From positions 289,811-353,810 of the forward strand of contig NZ_SCNG01000006.1 in NCBI RefSeq assembly GCF_005503555.1: a DNA stretch of 64,000 nucleotides, given 5' to 3'. Shown here in pieces: positions 26,203-35,523 of this stretch. Within the stretch, counting starts at the first letter, position 1. The number at the start of each line of letters is the position of its first letter. Made by a program: the position numbers and the translations under genes. This DNA is from Rudaea sp. 3F27F6. GTDB taxonomy: Bacteria; Pseudomonadota; Gammaproteobacteria; Xanthomonadales; Rhodanobacteraceae. The notes beneath the pieces are model-generated. The model did not search any database. It saw only the letters and a list, made by a program, of their open reading frames with translations, and was not told the DNA's origin.

Positions 26203-28269
26203 ATGACGCAACTCTCTCGCCGTCGTTTTCTCGCCGGCGCCGCGGCGCTCGGCGCCGTTGCCGTCTGGAGCCGCGCGATCGCCGCACCCTCGCGGACGAA
26301 ATGGCGTGAGCATCGCGAGTCGTTTCGCGAAGGGGTCGCCTCGGGCGATCCGACCTTCGACAGCGTGATGCTGTGGACACGCTATACGACGAACGCCGCG
26401 CAGCCCGTTTCGCTCGATCTCGAAGTGGCCGAGGACGCCGATTTCAAGCATGTCGTCGCGGTCAAGAAAACCACCGTCGCCGCCGACGCGGACTGGACCT
26501 GCCGCGTGCTCGTCGGCGGCCTCAAGCCCGCGCGCGAATACTGGTATCGCTTTACCGATGCCAACGGCAACGGCAGCCGCATCGGGCGCACGCTAACCGC
26601 GCCCGGCCTCGACGACTCGCGTCCGGTGCGCTTCGCCTTCGTTTCGTGCCAGAACGCGAATCTCGGGCCGCAGACGGCCTACCGGCGCATGATCTACGAC
26701 GATCAGCACGCGGCAAGCGACGAGCGCCTCGGCTTCGTGCTGCATCTCGGCGACTTCATCTACGAACTCGTCTGGTATCCGGAAGACCGGCCGCAGGGCT
26801 ACTACGATCGCCGCATCCGCGATCTCGTGCGCTATCCGCACGGCGAGAAGCATGGCGATTTCCATATTCCGACCACGGTAGACGACTATCGCGCCGTCTA
26901 TCGGGCGTATCTCGCCGATCCCGATCTGCAAGACGCGCGCGCGTACTTTCCGTTCGTGTCGATGTGGGACAACCACGAGTTCAGCTGGCTCGGTTGGCAG
27001 AGCCTGCAAATATTCGAAGGCAAGACCCTGCCACGGCAAACGCGCAAGGTCGCCGCGATGCAGGCATGGTTCGAATACCAGCCCGCGCGCGTGAAGAAGC
27101 CGAACCCGTCGCTCGAACGTTTCGCGGCACCTCATGTCGTCGATGCGCCGATCAATCATTTCGATGACGACGGCCTGGGCCAGGAGCCGAACAACCTCGC
27201 CGCGCTCGCAAGCCTCACCGGTTATCGCGCGCTGCGCTGGGGCCGCCACATCGATCTCATCATCACCGACCAGCGCAGTTATCGCTCGGAGGACCCGACC
27301 GGCGACGATCGCGCGGATGTTTTCACGAGCAAGGATTTTCCGAATCTGTTCCCGCAGGAAGCGCAGGAAATTCTCGACGCCGGCCACACGGCGAACGGCG
27401 GAAAGCCGCCGGCGACGATTCGCTTCGGTGACAAGGAAATCGCGAACTTCCGCAAAGACAAGCCCGCACAAACGATCCTCGGCGCCACGCAGAAAAAGTG
27501 GTTCCTCGATCGGCTCAAAACATCGAACGCGACGTGGAAAATCTGGGGCAACACGACGGGTACGCTCGATTGGCGCGCCGATCCGCAGAATCTTCCGACT
27601 GGCCTCACCAAGCCCTGGCCCGGCGCCGGCTACGCCGGTTTCGGCGGCGGCGATCACGGCAGCGCGTATGTCGAGCGTGCGCAAATTTACGACTTTGTCG
27701 CGAACGAGGGCATCACCGGATTTGCCACGGTCGCGGGCGATCGCCACAGTTTCTGGGCCGGTCTTGCCGCGAAAGCCTTGCCACCTCAGAAATTCGAACC
27801 GGTGGGCATCGCGTTCGTCACGGGATCGATCTCGGCGCCCGGACTCGTCGAGTCCCTGGAGCACAAGTTTCCGAAAGACCACCCGCTGCGCCCGCTCTTC
27901 GTCGCCGATCGCGGCGGGCCCAAACCGGAGCCCGCGGTCAATATGCTGTTGCGGCACGGCGTGCGCAGCTGTCTAGAATATTCGAAGAGCGGCGACATCG
28001 GCAAAGCGCGCGCGCTATCGAATGCGGACAACGCGCCGCATCTGCGCTTCATCGACATGGGTGGGCACGGCTACACGGTCGTGCGCGCGAGTGCGGACGC
28101 GTTCGAGACTGAATTCGTCTGCATCCAACGACCGGTCGAAAGCAACACCTCGGCGGATGGCGGTGCACTGGTTTATCGCGTCAAACACCGCGCGCCACTG
28201 TGGAAAAAAGGCGAGGCGCCACAACTGGAACAACAGATCACCGAAGGCGATCCGAAACTTTCGGTCTGA
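26203..28269 (+). CDS. phoD: Alkaline phosphatase/phosphodiesterase PhoD, Tat-exported
   Basis: A 688-residue PhoD-family enzyme. The start ATG at 26203 opens a twin-arginine signal (SRRRFLAG, then an Ala-rich core and RAIAAPS), so it is exported folded. The N-terminal PhoD domain (about 45-145) has FREGVASGDPTFDSVMLWTR. The metallophosphatase core has HLGDFIYE, MWDNHEFSW and, near the end, TVAGDRHSFW, the Ca2+/Fe3+ ligand motifs. It cleaves phosphomonoesters and diesters in the periplasm. At about 690 residues it is longer than Bacillus PhoD but normal for proteobacterial forms. A PhoA-type enzyme lies at 48484. Confidence 0.93.
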   Translation: MTQLSRRRFLAGAAALGAVAVWSRAIAAPSRTKWREHRESFREGVASGDPTFDSVMLWTRYTTNAAQPVSLDLEVAEDADFKHVVAVKKTTVAADADWTCRVLVGGLKPAREYWYRFTDANGNGSRIGRTLTAPGLDDSRPVRFAFVSCQNANLGPQTAYRRMIYDDQHAASDERLGFVLHLGDFIYELVWYPEDRPQGYYDRRIRDLVRYPHGEKHGDFHIPTTVDDYRAVYRAYLADPDLQDARAYFPFVSMWDNHEFSWLGWQSLQIFEGKTLPRQTRKVAAMQAWFEYQPARVKKPNPSLERFAAPHVVDAPINHFDDDGLGQEPNNLAALASLTGYRALRWGRHIDLIITDQRSYRSEDPTGDDRADVFTSKDFPNLFPQEAQEILDAGHTANGGKPPATIRFGDKEIANFRKDKPAQTILGATQKKWFLDRLKTSNATWKIWGNTTGTLDWRADPQNLPTGLTKPWPGAGYAGFGGGDHGSAYVERAQIYDFVANEGITGFATVAGDRHSFWAGLAAKALPPQKFEPVGIAFVTGSISAPGLVESLEHKFPKDHPLRPLFVADRGGPKPEPAVNMLLRHGVRSCLEYSKSGDIGKARALSNADNAPHLRFIDMGGHGYTVVRASADAFETEFVCIQRPVESNTSADGGALVYRVKHRAPLWKKGEAPQLEQQITEGDPKLSV

Positions 28270-28375
28270 AACTATCCCCGAAGGCGGTCGGGCTTATTTG
28301 AGATCGATGCTCATCAGCCGGCCCTGTTCATTGGCGATCGATAGCACGCACGGCAATCGCTCCGCATCGAATTCC

Positions 28376-29101
28376 TCAGTCGCGGTCCTCGAAGCCGACC
28401 GAGAGCGTGCCTACGTAGAGGGCGGACAAGGCTTTCGCGTATTTCTTGTCGTCGCTGCGGTAGGTGCCCTCGCCCAGGGGGATTCCCGAAGCATTCTCCG
28501 CATGCCTCAGGCCAACCGACTTCGGCGGAGAATCTTTGGTCATGGCTTCCAGTCGTCCGCCGTGCCAGTCGGTGATCGCGCCACCGTAGTCCCAATCCAG
28601 TCCCGTGTAACTGATCGGGGCACCGTTTTTCGCGGCGAGTTCAGCGAGAGTGACGCCGATGCGGAGACCGTTGTCGAAATGCCAACGCGATTTGTCGCCG
28701 ATCACACGGATCGAGCCGATGCCGCGCTGGTTCGCGTCGTCGGCGAAAAAAATCTCCGCTCGGCGTTGCGGGTCATTGCCGAATAAAACAATGCCGTCGA
28801 ACTGCTCGCCCTCCGCGCCGTTGACCTTCTCGATGCGCACATTTTTCGCGCCGAACCGGCGGCGCAGGTTCTCGAGCGTGACTTTGGCGTGGAAAAATCC
28901 CGGCAGCAGGTAGGTACTGTCGGCGTTGAGATCCGCGGGCGCGGCGTCTTCCCAAAGTTTGACGCCCTGCAGCGATGCCGAGCGCCGCACTTCGTCGGAC
29001 TCGCTCGCCGTGGGCGGCGCAGCGATGGCAGACGAACATGCACAGACCACGGACCAGCCCAGCAACCAAAGTCTCCACCGTTTTCCGTTCCAGTTTTTCA
29101 C
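28376..29101 (-). CDS. Exported protein of unknown function
   Basis: A 241-residue protein. The GTG at 29101 follows AAGGGGGAAAA and starts a signal sequence (KNWNGKRWRLWLLGWSVVCA) with a possible AIAAP cleavage site. The region VVCACSS could also be a weak lipobox. The mature domain has LENLRRRFGAKNVRIEKVNG and an RIGVTLAELAAKNGAPISYT segment, typical of small periplasmic proteins of unknown role. It is divergent from the S41-type peptidase gene. No family name is assigned. Confidence 0.7.
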   Translation of the reverse strand: MKNWNGKRWRLWLLGWSVVCACSSAIAAPPTASESDEVRRSASLQGVKLWEDAAPADLNADSTYLLPGFFHAKVTLENLRRRFGAKNVRIEKVNGAEGEQFDGIVLFGNDPQRRAEIFFADDANQRGIGSIRVIGDKSRWHFDNGLRIGVTLAELAAKNGAPISYTGLDWDYGGAITDWHGGRLEAMTKDSPPKSVGLRHAENASGIPLGEGTYRSDDKKYAKALSALYVGTLSVGFEDRD

Positions 29102-29324
29102 TTTTCCCCCTTGATACTTAGCGAAATCATCGTCCGCGCCCGAGGGAATGGTATCCCTTGGGATCGCCATCGAGGCGTCGGATTATCGGCTTTCGGCAAT
29201 AAGTATACCCAGCATTCGCAAAGTCCTTGCTCTCTCGATGGCCTGCCGCCTGTTCGCTACGCTATGGCAAAATCATCACAGCGTTTCATTCGAATGCCGC
29301 GCCGACCAAGGAGCCCGTCACTTG

Positions 29325-30812
29325 ATGCGTTCAATCCAGAGGAACATCATCGCGCTCTCGCTACTAGCCGCAGGCCTTTGCGGAAACGGCCAGATCGAGG
29401 CCGGGCAGCGGCAACCACCGATATACAGCCCAGCGGAATTGCAAGAGGACTATGCCGTCCTCCGAAAGGCTTTGGAGACGACTTACCCCAGCCTGTACCG
29501 GTTCACCGACCGTTCGATCATGAGCCAATATCTGGACGACGCTTTTCGGTCGTTAGACAAACCTGAGACGGAAACTGAGTTTTATAAGCTTGTTGCTCTC
29601 ACATGCGCCAGAGTGCACGACGAGCATCTGATACCGCGGCCCTCGGAGGCCTATTATCTTTCGCTCAAGGACACTCACCATTACTTCCCGTTTTCTTTGA
29701 AGATCATCGACCGAAGGCTTTACGTCCTTACGACGGCGCAACCGAATAGCGCAGTTCCCACGGGATCCGAGATCCTCTCCATAAACGGAAGGTCGGCCGA
29801 AGAGCTTCTCGCCACCTTGCTGCCCTCCATTCCGTCTGACGGCTACATTCAGAATTTCGATCTTCGTCACTTGGAAGACTACAGCATGACCGAAGAGGAG
29901 AACCTCTTCGATCTGAACTATCCAATCTTAGTCGAAGATACCGATTCCTATCGGATCGAATACATTGACAGGTCGGATCAATCAAAAATAAGCGTGGCAG
30001 TCGTAGCGGGACTAGGTCAAAGTGACTATAAGCGCTACCTCTACGATCGAGTAAAACTGAAAGCTCCGCTGGAGTTCAAATACCTCGCAAGCGACATAGC
30101 CTATCTGCGCATCGCTTCCTTCCTGCCCTGGCACAGAGCGCGCTTCAAACAAGACTTCTACGCACTGTTTGAAAGCATATTCAAGGATTTGAACGCGCAT
30201 CACACGGGTAATCTGATATTGGATTTGCGCAACAACGAAGGCGGAGACGGAACTGGCGAAAAATTGCTGACCTACTTATTGAACAAGCCGTATCGGCACT
30301 TTGCATCTGCCGAGTTCAAGTTCGTGGGCTCTCCGCCGGTGTCCGCCTATCTGCAAAACGGCAAAGACTTATCCGTTGACGAATCGTCGGTCGAGCGGAC
30401 GGATTCCGGAATGTACCGGCTGAAGAAGACGTCGATGCCTCTGCTAGATGAGCAGCGACCGGACGTGAACCACTACAGCGGAAAACTGTATGTTCTGATC
30501 AATGGCGCTACAGGTTCGATGGCGTCGGTCGTTGCCGATTTTCTGAAGGGTAACGGCAGGGGGACATTCATCGGCGAGGAGAGCGGCGGCACCATGGAAG
30601 GCAATACGTCGCACAGCATTGCCAGGCTGGTCCTGCCTCATTCGAAGATCAGAGTGGCTGTACCGTTGCTCAAGACGGTGAATGCCGTCGCCTTCACCAA
30701 GGGAAGGGGCGTAGAGCCGGACTATCGGGTCGGCCCGACGATCGATGACCTCATGAAGGGTGTCGATACGGAGTTGATGTTCACCATCAATCTGATCGGA
30801 TCAAAGAATTGA
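29325..30812 (+). CDS. S41-type (tail-specific) peptidase, exported
   Basis: A 495-residue protein with a signal peptide (MRSIQRNIIALSLLAAGLCG). The C-terminal half has the S41 core: LILDLRNNEGGDGTGEKLLT and INGATGSMASVVADFLKGNG, which holds the candidate catalytic Ser. FIGEESGG and the closing AVAFTKGRGVEPDYRV are further family hallmarks. The start ATG at 29325 follows AAGGAG. Its base composition is visibly less GC-rich than its neighbours, so it may have been acquired. Substrate unknown. Confidence 0.8.
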   Translation: MRSIQRNIIALSLLAAGLCGNGQIEAGQRQPPIYSPAELQEDYAVLRKALETTYPSLYRFTDRSIMSQYLDDAFRSLDKPETETEFYKLVALTCARVHDEHLIPRPSEAYYLSLKDTHHYFPFSLKIIDRRLYVLTTAQPNSAVPTGSEILSINGRSAEELLATLLPSIPSDGYIQNFDLRHLEDYSMTEEENLFDLNYPILVEDTDSYRIEYIDRSDQSKISVAVVAGLGQSDYKRYLYDRVKLKAPLEFKYLASDIAYLRIASFLPWHRARFKQDFYALFESIFKDLNAHHTGNLILDLRNNEGGDGTGEKLLTYLLNKPYRHFASAEFKFVGSPPVSAYLQNGKDLSVDESSVERTDSGMYRLKKTSMPLLDEQRPDVNHYSGKLYVLINGATGSMASVVADFLKGNGRGTFIGEESGGTMEGNTSHSIARLVLPHSKIRVAVPLLKTVNAVAFTKGRGVEPDYRVGPTIDDLMKGVDTELMFTINLIGSKN

Positions 30813-30883
30813 AACGCCAAAGAATGGAGCGCGCAAGCGTTCTGCATCCGGCCGGCACCGACCTTTTCCGCCGTCAGAAAGGT

Positions 30884-31489
30884 CTACTCGGACCCCGGCT
30901 TTGTTTCTCCGGCGCGGCTCTTTGAAAACGGGATCAACGAGCGCCACCGTTCTTTTGAATCCAGTTCAACGACCCGGCTGCCGAAACCGGTTTCGTAGCG
31001 CGTTAGGTTGAGTCCGAGGATATATGCCGCGTACGCAACGGCAAACCACAACACCGGGCCGTGCCCTTTCTCCGGCCACCAAGCGAACCAGGTTGCCGCA
31101 TCGACCAAGGTCGTAATTTGGCCGCTCATCTTTTGCGCGATGAAATCGCCGATTCCCTTGTGGGACATATTCAGTAAGGTCGACGGATGCAGTACGGTGC
31201 CGACGAAGCCGCTCACTTCGATGTAGAGCAGCGTCCACGCCGCAGCCACACCATAGAATCCGCCGCCGAACTTCATCCACTTCGCGTGCATCAGGCTGTC
31301 CGAAGTTTCTTGGGATTCCTTCTCCGTCTTCCGCATTGCTTTAAGACGGGTATCGATCGACTTGTGGTCCCCGTCGCGTGCAAGTTCACCGCGGCTATAC
31401 AACCGATAAAACAGCAACCAGCTCAACGCCATGACGGGCAAGCCAAGCTCGAAGACGGCGTGCAGAAGTTCGGACAACGTCAGCGACAT
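30884..31489 (-). CDS. Membrane protein of unknown function
   Basis: A 201-residue protein with an N-terminal TM helix (about residues 12-30), a charged linker (DGDHKSIDTRLKAMRKTEKE) and two further TM segments (about 76-98 and 142-162). No family is recognised. It is convergent with the S41-type peptidase. The last residues overlap AAAGGTCTACTCGGACCCC-like DNA that resembles the end of the RAYT element at 35445. Confidence 0.6.
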   Translation of the reverse strand: MSLTLSELLHAVFELGLPVMALSWLLFYRLYSRGELARDGDHKSIDTRLKAMRKTEKESQETSDSLMHAKWMKFGGGFYGVAAAWTLLYIEVSGFVGTVLHPSTLLNMSHKGIGDFIAQKMSGQITTLVDAATWFAWWPEKGHGPVLWFAVAYAAYILGLNLTRYETGFGSRVVELDSKERWRSLIPFSKSRAGETKPGSE

Positions 31490-31723
31490 ACGGGTCCCCT
31501 GGAGTGAGCAACCCGTGAGTGTACTCCGACTCGCCCATTCGGTTGCGTAGCCCCGCGGCCGCTATCCTCTCCCGACAAACGAGCACAGAGTGTTCGACAC
31601 GGCAAACAAAAAAATGGCGCTTGCGAAACAATGTGCAGGGCGGGTTCAAGCCCTAGACAAGGCACAGTTGCCTGGTTGAACCGTCCAGAAAATTAGGGGT
31701 GGTGCAAAGCCCCCTGCTTTTTC
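31490..31723. other. Intergenic DNA without a clear gene
   Basis: No open frame of quality was seen. It contains several short inverted stretches (GGCGGGTTCAAGCCC near 31638), which do not fold as a tRNA. Confidence 0.3.
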
Positions 31724-32314
31724 TCAGTGCCACCCGCGCGAGTTGCTGAAATTCCCTCGGCCCACATCGATGGACAGGCTCACGCCGCCGGTTGGGTGAT
31801 CGCAACTGCCGAAATTTTTCGAGGCCTGGACACTGCCGGTCTGGTAGTTGCCGCTCATGTGGTTGCCGGCAACCACGCCCATACCGACACTGCCATGTAC
31901 CTGCGGCTGGGTGTAGGCCGCGTCGTCGCATGCCGGCTTGCGCGAATCTGCGGCATCTACGGGCCGGTTGGCGGAATCTGCGGCGTCTACAATCCGATTG
32001 GCGGCTTCATCGTAGTGCGTGTCCGGCGGCGTCGAGTTTGCCGGCGATGGCTGCACCGTCGCTGTTGTCGGTGCCGGTACTGTTGCCACTGTTACCGGCG
32101 TTGTTGCCTGCGCTGTTCCCGATGCAGCTGATGCCGGGTCAGCGACCGTCGAAGCCGCCTTGGTGCTCGGCGCGGGCGTGGCAGCCGTGTTTGTTTGCGC
32201 CGATACGCTGTTGGGCGGCAGCCTCAGGTTCAGCGGTTTCGGTGCCGACTGCGCCCATGCCGACGTCGCCACAACGCTGGCGGCGAGAAGGATAAGGTTG
32301 CTTGTGCGTAGCAT
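31724..32314 (-). CDS. Secreted Ala/Thr/Pro-rich protein
   Basis: A 196-residue protein with a signal peptide (MLRTSNLILLAASVVATSAWA cleaved before QSAP). A long low-complexity Ala/Thr/Pro/Val linker spans about residues 30-100. The C-terminal part has a DAADSAN/DAADSRK repeat and a Gly/Asn/Ser-rich end (SVGMGVVAGNHMSGNYQTGS) with two cysteines. The ATG at 32314 follows GGAGGCGAC. It may be a surface or outer-membrane associated protein. No function assigned. Confidence 0.65.
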   Translation of the reverse strand: MLRTSNLILLAASVVATSAWAQSAPKPLNLRLPPNSVSAQTNTAATPAPSTKAASTVADPASAASGTAQATTPVTVATVPAPTTATVQPSPANSTPPDTHYDEAANRIVDAADSANRPVDAADSRKPACDDAAYTQPQVHGSVGMGVVAGNHMSGNYQTGSVQASKNFGSCDHPTGGVSLSIDVGRGNFSNSRGWH

Positions 32315-32614
32315 GTCGCCTCCGGAATACGTTGACCGCAATGACGTTGCCGGACCGACTCTACCGGAACGAGAGTTAACGAGCACCAAAGGCAACCGAG
32401 TCACTTCAGAGCCAGGCAACTGTCCTTAGAGAGACCGCGAATACGACCGTGGGAGGTCCCGCTCGCGTCGTAATGAGCCTACTCCTTTTTCCAACCGCTT
32501 CCTTCAGAGTCAGAGGTCTTCTCCAATCGGGAAAGTCCACTCCGATCCCAGTTTTGGCCCCCAGCTTCCCCTGACCGGTACACTGGTTGCCAAAGACACA
32601 CTTGGCGCCGACTG

Positions 32615-33337
32615 ATGACGAAACCGATTCGACTCTCAAAACACCTCGCCGACCTCGTCCAATGCTCACGCAGCGAGGCAGAGCAGTACATCATAGGCGG
32701 CTGGGTTTCGGTCGACGGGCGCGTGGTCGAAAACCCGGCGCATCCGGTGTCGGGCGAAGTGGTCACGCTCGATGCCACCGCACGGCTCGGCACCGTCGAG
32801 CCAGCCACTTTCCTGCTGCACAAGCCAGCCGGTTTCGACACGATCCACGGCCCCAAGCCCGCCGCAGAACTGGTCCAGGCCGCCACGCGCTGGCCTGACG
32901 ATCCTTCCGGCGTGCGCCTGCTCCAGCGCCACTTCCATAACCTGACGCCGCTAGTGCCGCTCGACAACGAAGCCAGTGGCCTGATGGTGCTGACCCAGGA
33001 CGGCCGCGTGTGGCGCCGGCTCACCGAAGACGGCGATGAGATCGAGCAGGAATTCGTGGTCGAGGTGAGCGGCGACATCGCGCCTTATGGCCTAAGCAAA
33101 CTCAACCACGGGCTGCATTACGGCGGCCGCGCGCTGGCGCCGTGCAAGGTCAGCTGGCAGAACGAGGTGCGCCTGCGCTTCGCGATCAAGGGCGTGCAAG
33201 GCGGCCAGCTGCGCGACATGTGCGCGCAGGTTGGCCTCAACGTGGTGGCGATCAGGCGCATCCGCATCGGCAGGATCGCGCTGGCCAAGATGCCCGTCGG
33301 CACCTGGCGCTGTCTGCCCGTCGGCGAACGCTTCTGA
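32615..33337 (+). CDS. rRNA pseudouridine synthase (RluF/RsuA type)
   Basis: A 240-residue RNA-modifying enzyme. The N-terminal S4 RNA-binding domain is IRLSKHLADLVQCSRSEAEQ (about residues 4-24), then VSVDGRVV. The catalytic domain (about 65-235) has PLDNEASGLMVLTQDG, where the Asp is the catalytic residue of the RsuA/RluF group, and RQ/IRRIRIG near the C-terminus. It isomerises a specific uridine in 16S or 23S rRNA; which site cannot be read here. It is convergent with yehS. Confidence 0.88.
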   Translation: MTKPIRLSKHLADLVQCSRSEAEQYIIGGWVSVDGRVVENPAHPVSGEVVTLDATARLGTVEPATFLLHKPAGFDTIHGPKPAAELVQAATRWPDDPSGVRLLQRHFHNLTPLVPLDNEASGLMVLTQDGRVWRRLTEDGDEIEQEFVVEVSGDIAPYGLSKLNHGLHYGGRALAPCKVSWQNEVRLRFAIKGVQGGQLRDMCAQVGLNVVAIRRIRIGRIALAKMPVGTWRCLPVGERF

Positions 33338-33377
33338 GGCGAGCGTCAGGCCAGTGCGCGCCTGACATGGGCCGGAC

Positions 33378-33848
33378 CTACGCGCCACGCACGCGCAGCG
33401 TCAGTCCCTTGAGAAAATTGCGCAGGATCTGGTCGCCGCATGGACGGAAGTTCTTTTGGCCGGCTTGTCGAAACAGCGCCGACAGCTCCGGCTTGGACAA
33501 TGGAAATCCCGCATCCGCGAACACCTGGTGCATGTCCACGTCTTTCAGCTCGAAAGCCACCCGCAGCTTTTTCAACACCACGTTGTTGCTGATGCGCTTT
33601 TCCACCGGTCGCGGCGGCAGGCTGTCATCTCGTCCGCGAAGGTGGAAGATCAGCCCGTCGAGAAAATGCGCCAGCACCTCGTCGGTACAAGCGAGGTAAC
33701 CGGGCTCACCTTCCTTCTGCAGGAAGCCACGCACATCGTCGCGTTCGATGACGAGCGACGAATCGGCCAGGCGCGCGATCTCGATCACCTTGGGTTCGCT
33801 CAGGTCGAGCATGTAACGGATGCTGCGCAGGACGTCGTTGTTGATCAT
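33378..33848 (-). CDS. yehS: DUF1456 protein, YehS-like
   Basis: A 156-residue cytoplasmic protein matching DUF1456. It contains two similar halves: NNDVLRSIRYMLDLSEPKVI (about 3-22) and NNVVLKKLRVAFELKDVDMH (about 89-108), each followed by a short helical unit ending near FLDGLIFHLRGR and FLKGLTLRVRGA. The internal duplication is typical of YehS. Its biochemical role is not established. It is convergent with the pseudouridine synthase gene. Confidence 0.9.
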   Translation of the reverse strand: MINNDVLRSIRYMLDLSEPKVIEIARLADSSLVIERDDVRGFLQKEGEPGYLACTDEVLAHFLDGLIFHLRGRDDSLPPRPVEKRISNNVVLKKLRVAFELKDVDMHQVFADAGFPLSKPELSALFRQAGQKNFRPCGDQILRNFLKGLTLRVRGA

Positions 33849-34171
33849 CGATCCAAGATGCGGTCGGGGAATGCTGGCAGTCTAACGCACCGAGAGAAGT
33901 GCCGGCAGAAACACGGAGCCGGTGGCCGTCTACGCCGATGAGTTCCGCCATGATTGGAAAGTGCGCTCTGGAAGTGCCCTCTGCCCCCTGTTTTGGACCC
34001 CTGTTCTCGATTCTGCTATTGAACCCGTTTCCCTGCAGGCAGAAAATGAACTTGACCCCATTTCCCCTCCGAGCGACGGATTTGTGCGCCGGGTGGAGGC
34101 GATGGCGCGGGCCGATGATGCACGGGCGCGGTGGTCTGCGTCTGCGTGCGGATGACAACCAGGGGAATGCG
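33849..34171. other. Intergenic DNA with possible mobile-element scars
   Basis: No gene seen. It includes TTTTGGACCCCTGTTCTCG near 33992 and AAAATGAACTTGACCCCATT near 34045. These resemble, but do not match, the GGGTCAGAGT-type ends of the RAYT element downstream and may be old element ends. Confidence 0.35.
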
Positions 34172-34651
34172 ATGAAGCGATATCGGGAAGTGTGCGCGTG
34201 GGCGGTGATGGCCGCGGCGGTGTTGTGCGTATTGTCGGGGTGTGCGTCGGTGGGCAAAGGCGACGTTGCGGGCTTGCCGATGGAACAGCGCGTGGGACCG
34301 GGCTTGTTGGGCGCTGGCTTGGTCGGCGCGCCGGCCGGTTGGCCAGAAGCAGTGCCGCTGCCCGAAGGCGCGCCGATCGACGGCTATCGCTGCGTGGGGC
34401 GGCATTGCACTTTGTGGTTCGGGCTGATGACTTTAGACGAGGTGATGGCGCTGAAGCGCAATTACATCAAGCTGCTGCGCGATAGCGGGCAATGGGAGCT
34501 GCTGGGCGCGGACGATCAGTACGAGCCGCAGGCTTTCCGCTATACCGGCAAGACGGAATCCGGCTGCGGCTACACCTTGGAAATCAAGCAAGGTTCCATC
34601 CCCAACGACTATTACCACCGTTGGCGGGTGTCGACGTCACTAACGTGGTGA
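34172..34651 (+). CDS. Putative lipoprotein of unknown function
   Basis: A 159-residue protein with a lipoprotein signal: basic start MKRYREV, a hydrophobic core and lipobox LSGC (Cys at about residue 24). The mature part contains IDGYRCVGRHCTLWFGLMTL and GCGYTLEIKQGS, with three cysteines that could form a disulfide. The ATG at 34172 follows AGGGGAA. It ends about 20 bp before the left inverted repeat of the RAYT element. Likely outer-membrane anchored; function unknown. Confidence 0.7.
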   Translation: MKRYREVCAWAVMAAAVLCVLSGCASVGKGDVAGLPMEQRVGPGLLGAGLVGAPAGWPEAVPLPEGAPIDGYRCVGRHCTLWFGLMTLDEVMALKRNYIKLLRDSGQWELLGADDQYEPQAFRYTGKTESGCGYTLEIKQGSIPNDYYHRWRVSTSLTW

Positions 34652-34671
34652 GCGGGTGACGCGGCTAAATC

Positions 34672-34690
34672 GGGGTCAGAGTCGACTTTA
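34672..34690. repeat. Left terminal inverted repeat of RAYT element
   Basis: GGGTCAGAGTCGACTTTA (34673-34690) is the inverse of TAAAGTCTACTCTGACCC at 35445-35462 with one mismatch in 18. The pair brackets the transposase gene. Confidence 0.8.
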
Positions 34691-34780
34691 CCGAGGATTC
34701 CTACACTCAGCTTCGCGGTTCACGATATCGAACAAAGGCAGGTTACGGGACGCTGCGCACGCCCAGCACAGGATGACCAC

Positions 34781-35443
34781 ATGCCTCGCCCTCCTCGACT
34801 CGATCTAGCTGGCGTAGCGCAACACATAGTCCAGCGCGGCAACGACCGCCAACCCTGCTTCTTCACGGCCGACGATTATCGACGCTATCTGCGCGACCTC
34901 AAAGAGATTGCCCTGCACGAAGGCTGCGCGATCCATGCCTACGTGCTGATGACCAACCATGCTCACCTGCTCGTCACGCCGTCCGACGTTGGCCACGTCA
35001 GCCGCATGATGCAGGCACTCGGCCGACGCTACGTCCGCCACATCAACCAAGCGCACCACCGCACCGGTACGCTCTGGGAAGGCCGATACAAAGCCTGTTT
35101 GGTCGCCAGCGATGCCCATCTTCTGCAGTGCCATCGCTACATCGAGCTCAACCCGATGCGCGCCGCGATGGTGGCCGACCCGCGCGACTATCTGTGGTCA
35201 AGCCATAGGCACAATGCGTTCGGCGAGCATGATCCGCTGGTTCATCCGCATGCCGTCTACCGTGAACTTGCCGCCGACATTGAGCAGCGACGCGTGCACT
35301 ATCGCGCCTTCGTCATGGACAACGTCACTCCCGAAGAAACCGACGCCATCCGCATTCATCTGCAGCGCCAGCACCTTTACGGTGCCGACCGCTTCCGCCG
35401 AGCCATCGAAGCGCGACTCGGCTGCACCGTTGGTCCTCGCTAG
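34781..35443 (+). CDS. REP-associated tyrosine transposase (IS200-like Y1)
   Basis: A 220-residue Y1/HUH transposase of the RAYT group. It begins MPRPPRLDLAGVAQHIVQRG, has the HUH motif in YVLMTNHAHLLVTP (about residues 52-65), and the tyrosine helix LQCHRYIELNPMRAAMV (about 115-131). RAYTs move or process short palindromic REP sequences using single-strand cleavage. Imperfect 18-bp inverted repeats flank the gene, so the unit may move as a whole. The gene appears intact. Confidence 0.92.
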   Translation: MPRPPRLDLAGVAQHIVQRGNDRQPCFFTADDYRRYLRDLKEIALHEGCAIHAYVLMTNHAHLLVTPSDVGHVSRMMQALGRRYVRHINQAHHRTGTLWEGRYKACLVASDAHLLQCHRYIELNPMRAAMVADPRDYLWSSHRHNAFGEHDPLVHPHAVYRELAADIEQRRVHYRAFVMDNVTPEETDAIRIHLQRQHLYGADRFRRAIEARLGCTVGPR

Positions 35444-35444
35444 A

Positions 35445-35463
35445 TAAAGTCTACTCTGACCCT
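35445..35463. repeat. Right terminal inverted repeat of RAYT element
   Basis: TAAAGTCTACTCTGACCC starts right after the transposase stop codon and mirrors the left end at 34672. It borders the low-GC retron DNA. Confidence 0.8.
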
Positions 35464-35523
35464 GGTTTCCGGAGCCTAGTCTCCTATATTTGTTTCCCGC
35501 GCTTTCCTACCTCGCCCCGAAAT

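Noticed and set aside
31620..31690. tRNA-like stretch with GGGTTCAAGCCC
   Set aside because: No acceptor stem or anticodon arm of the right spacing could be folded.
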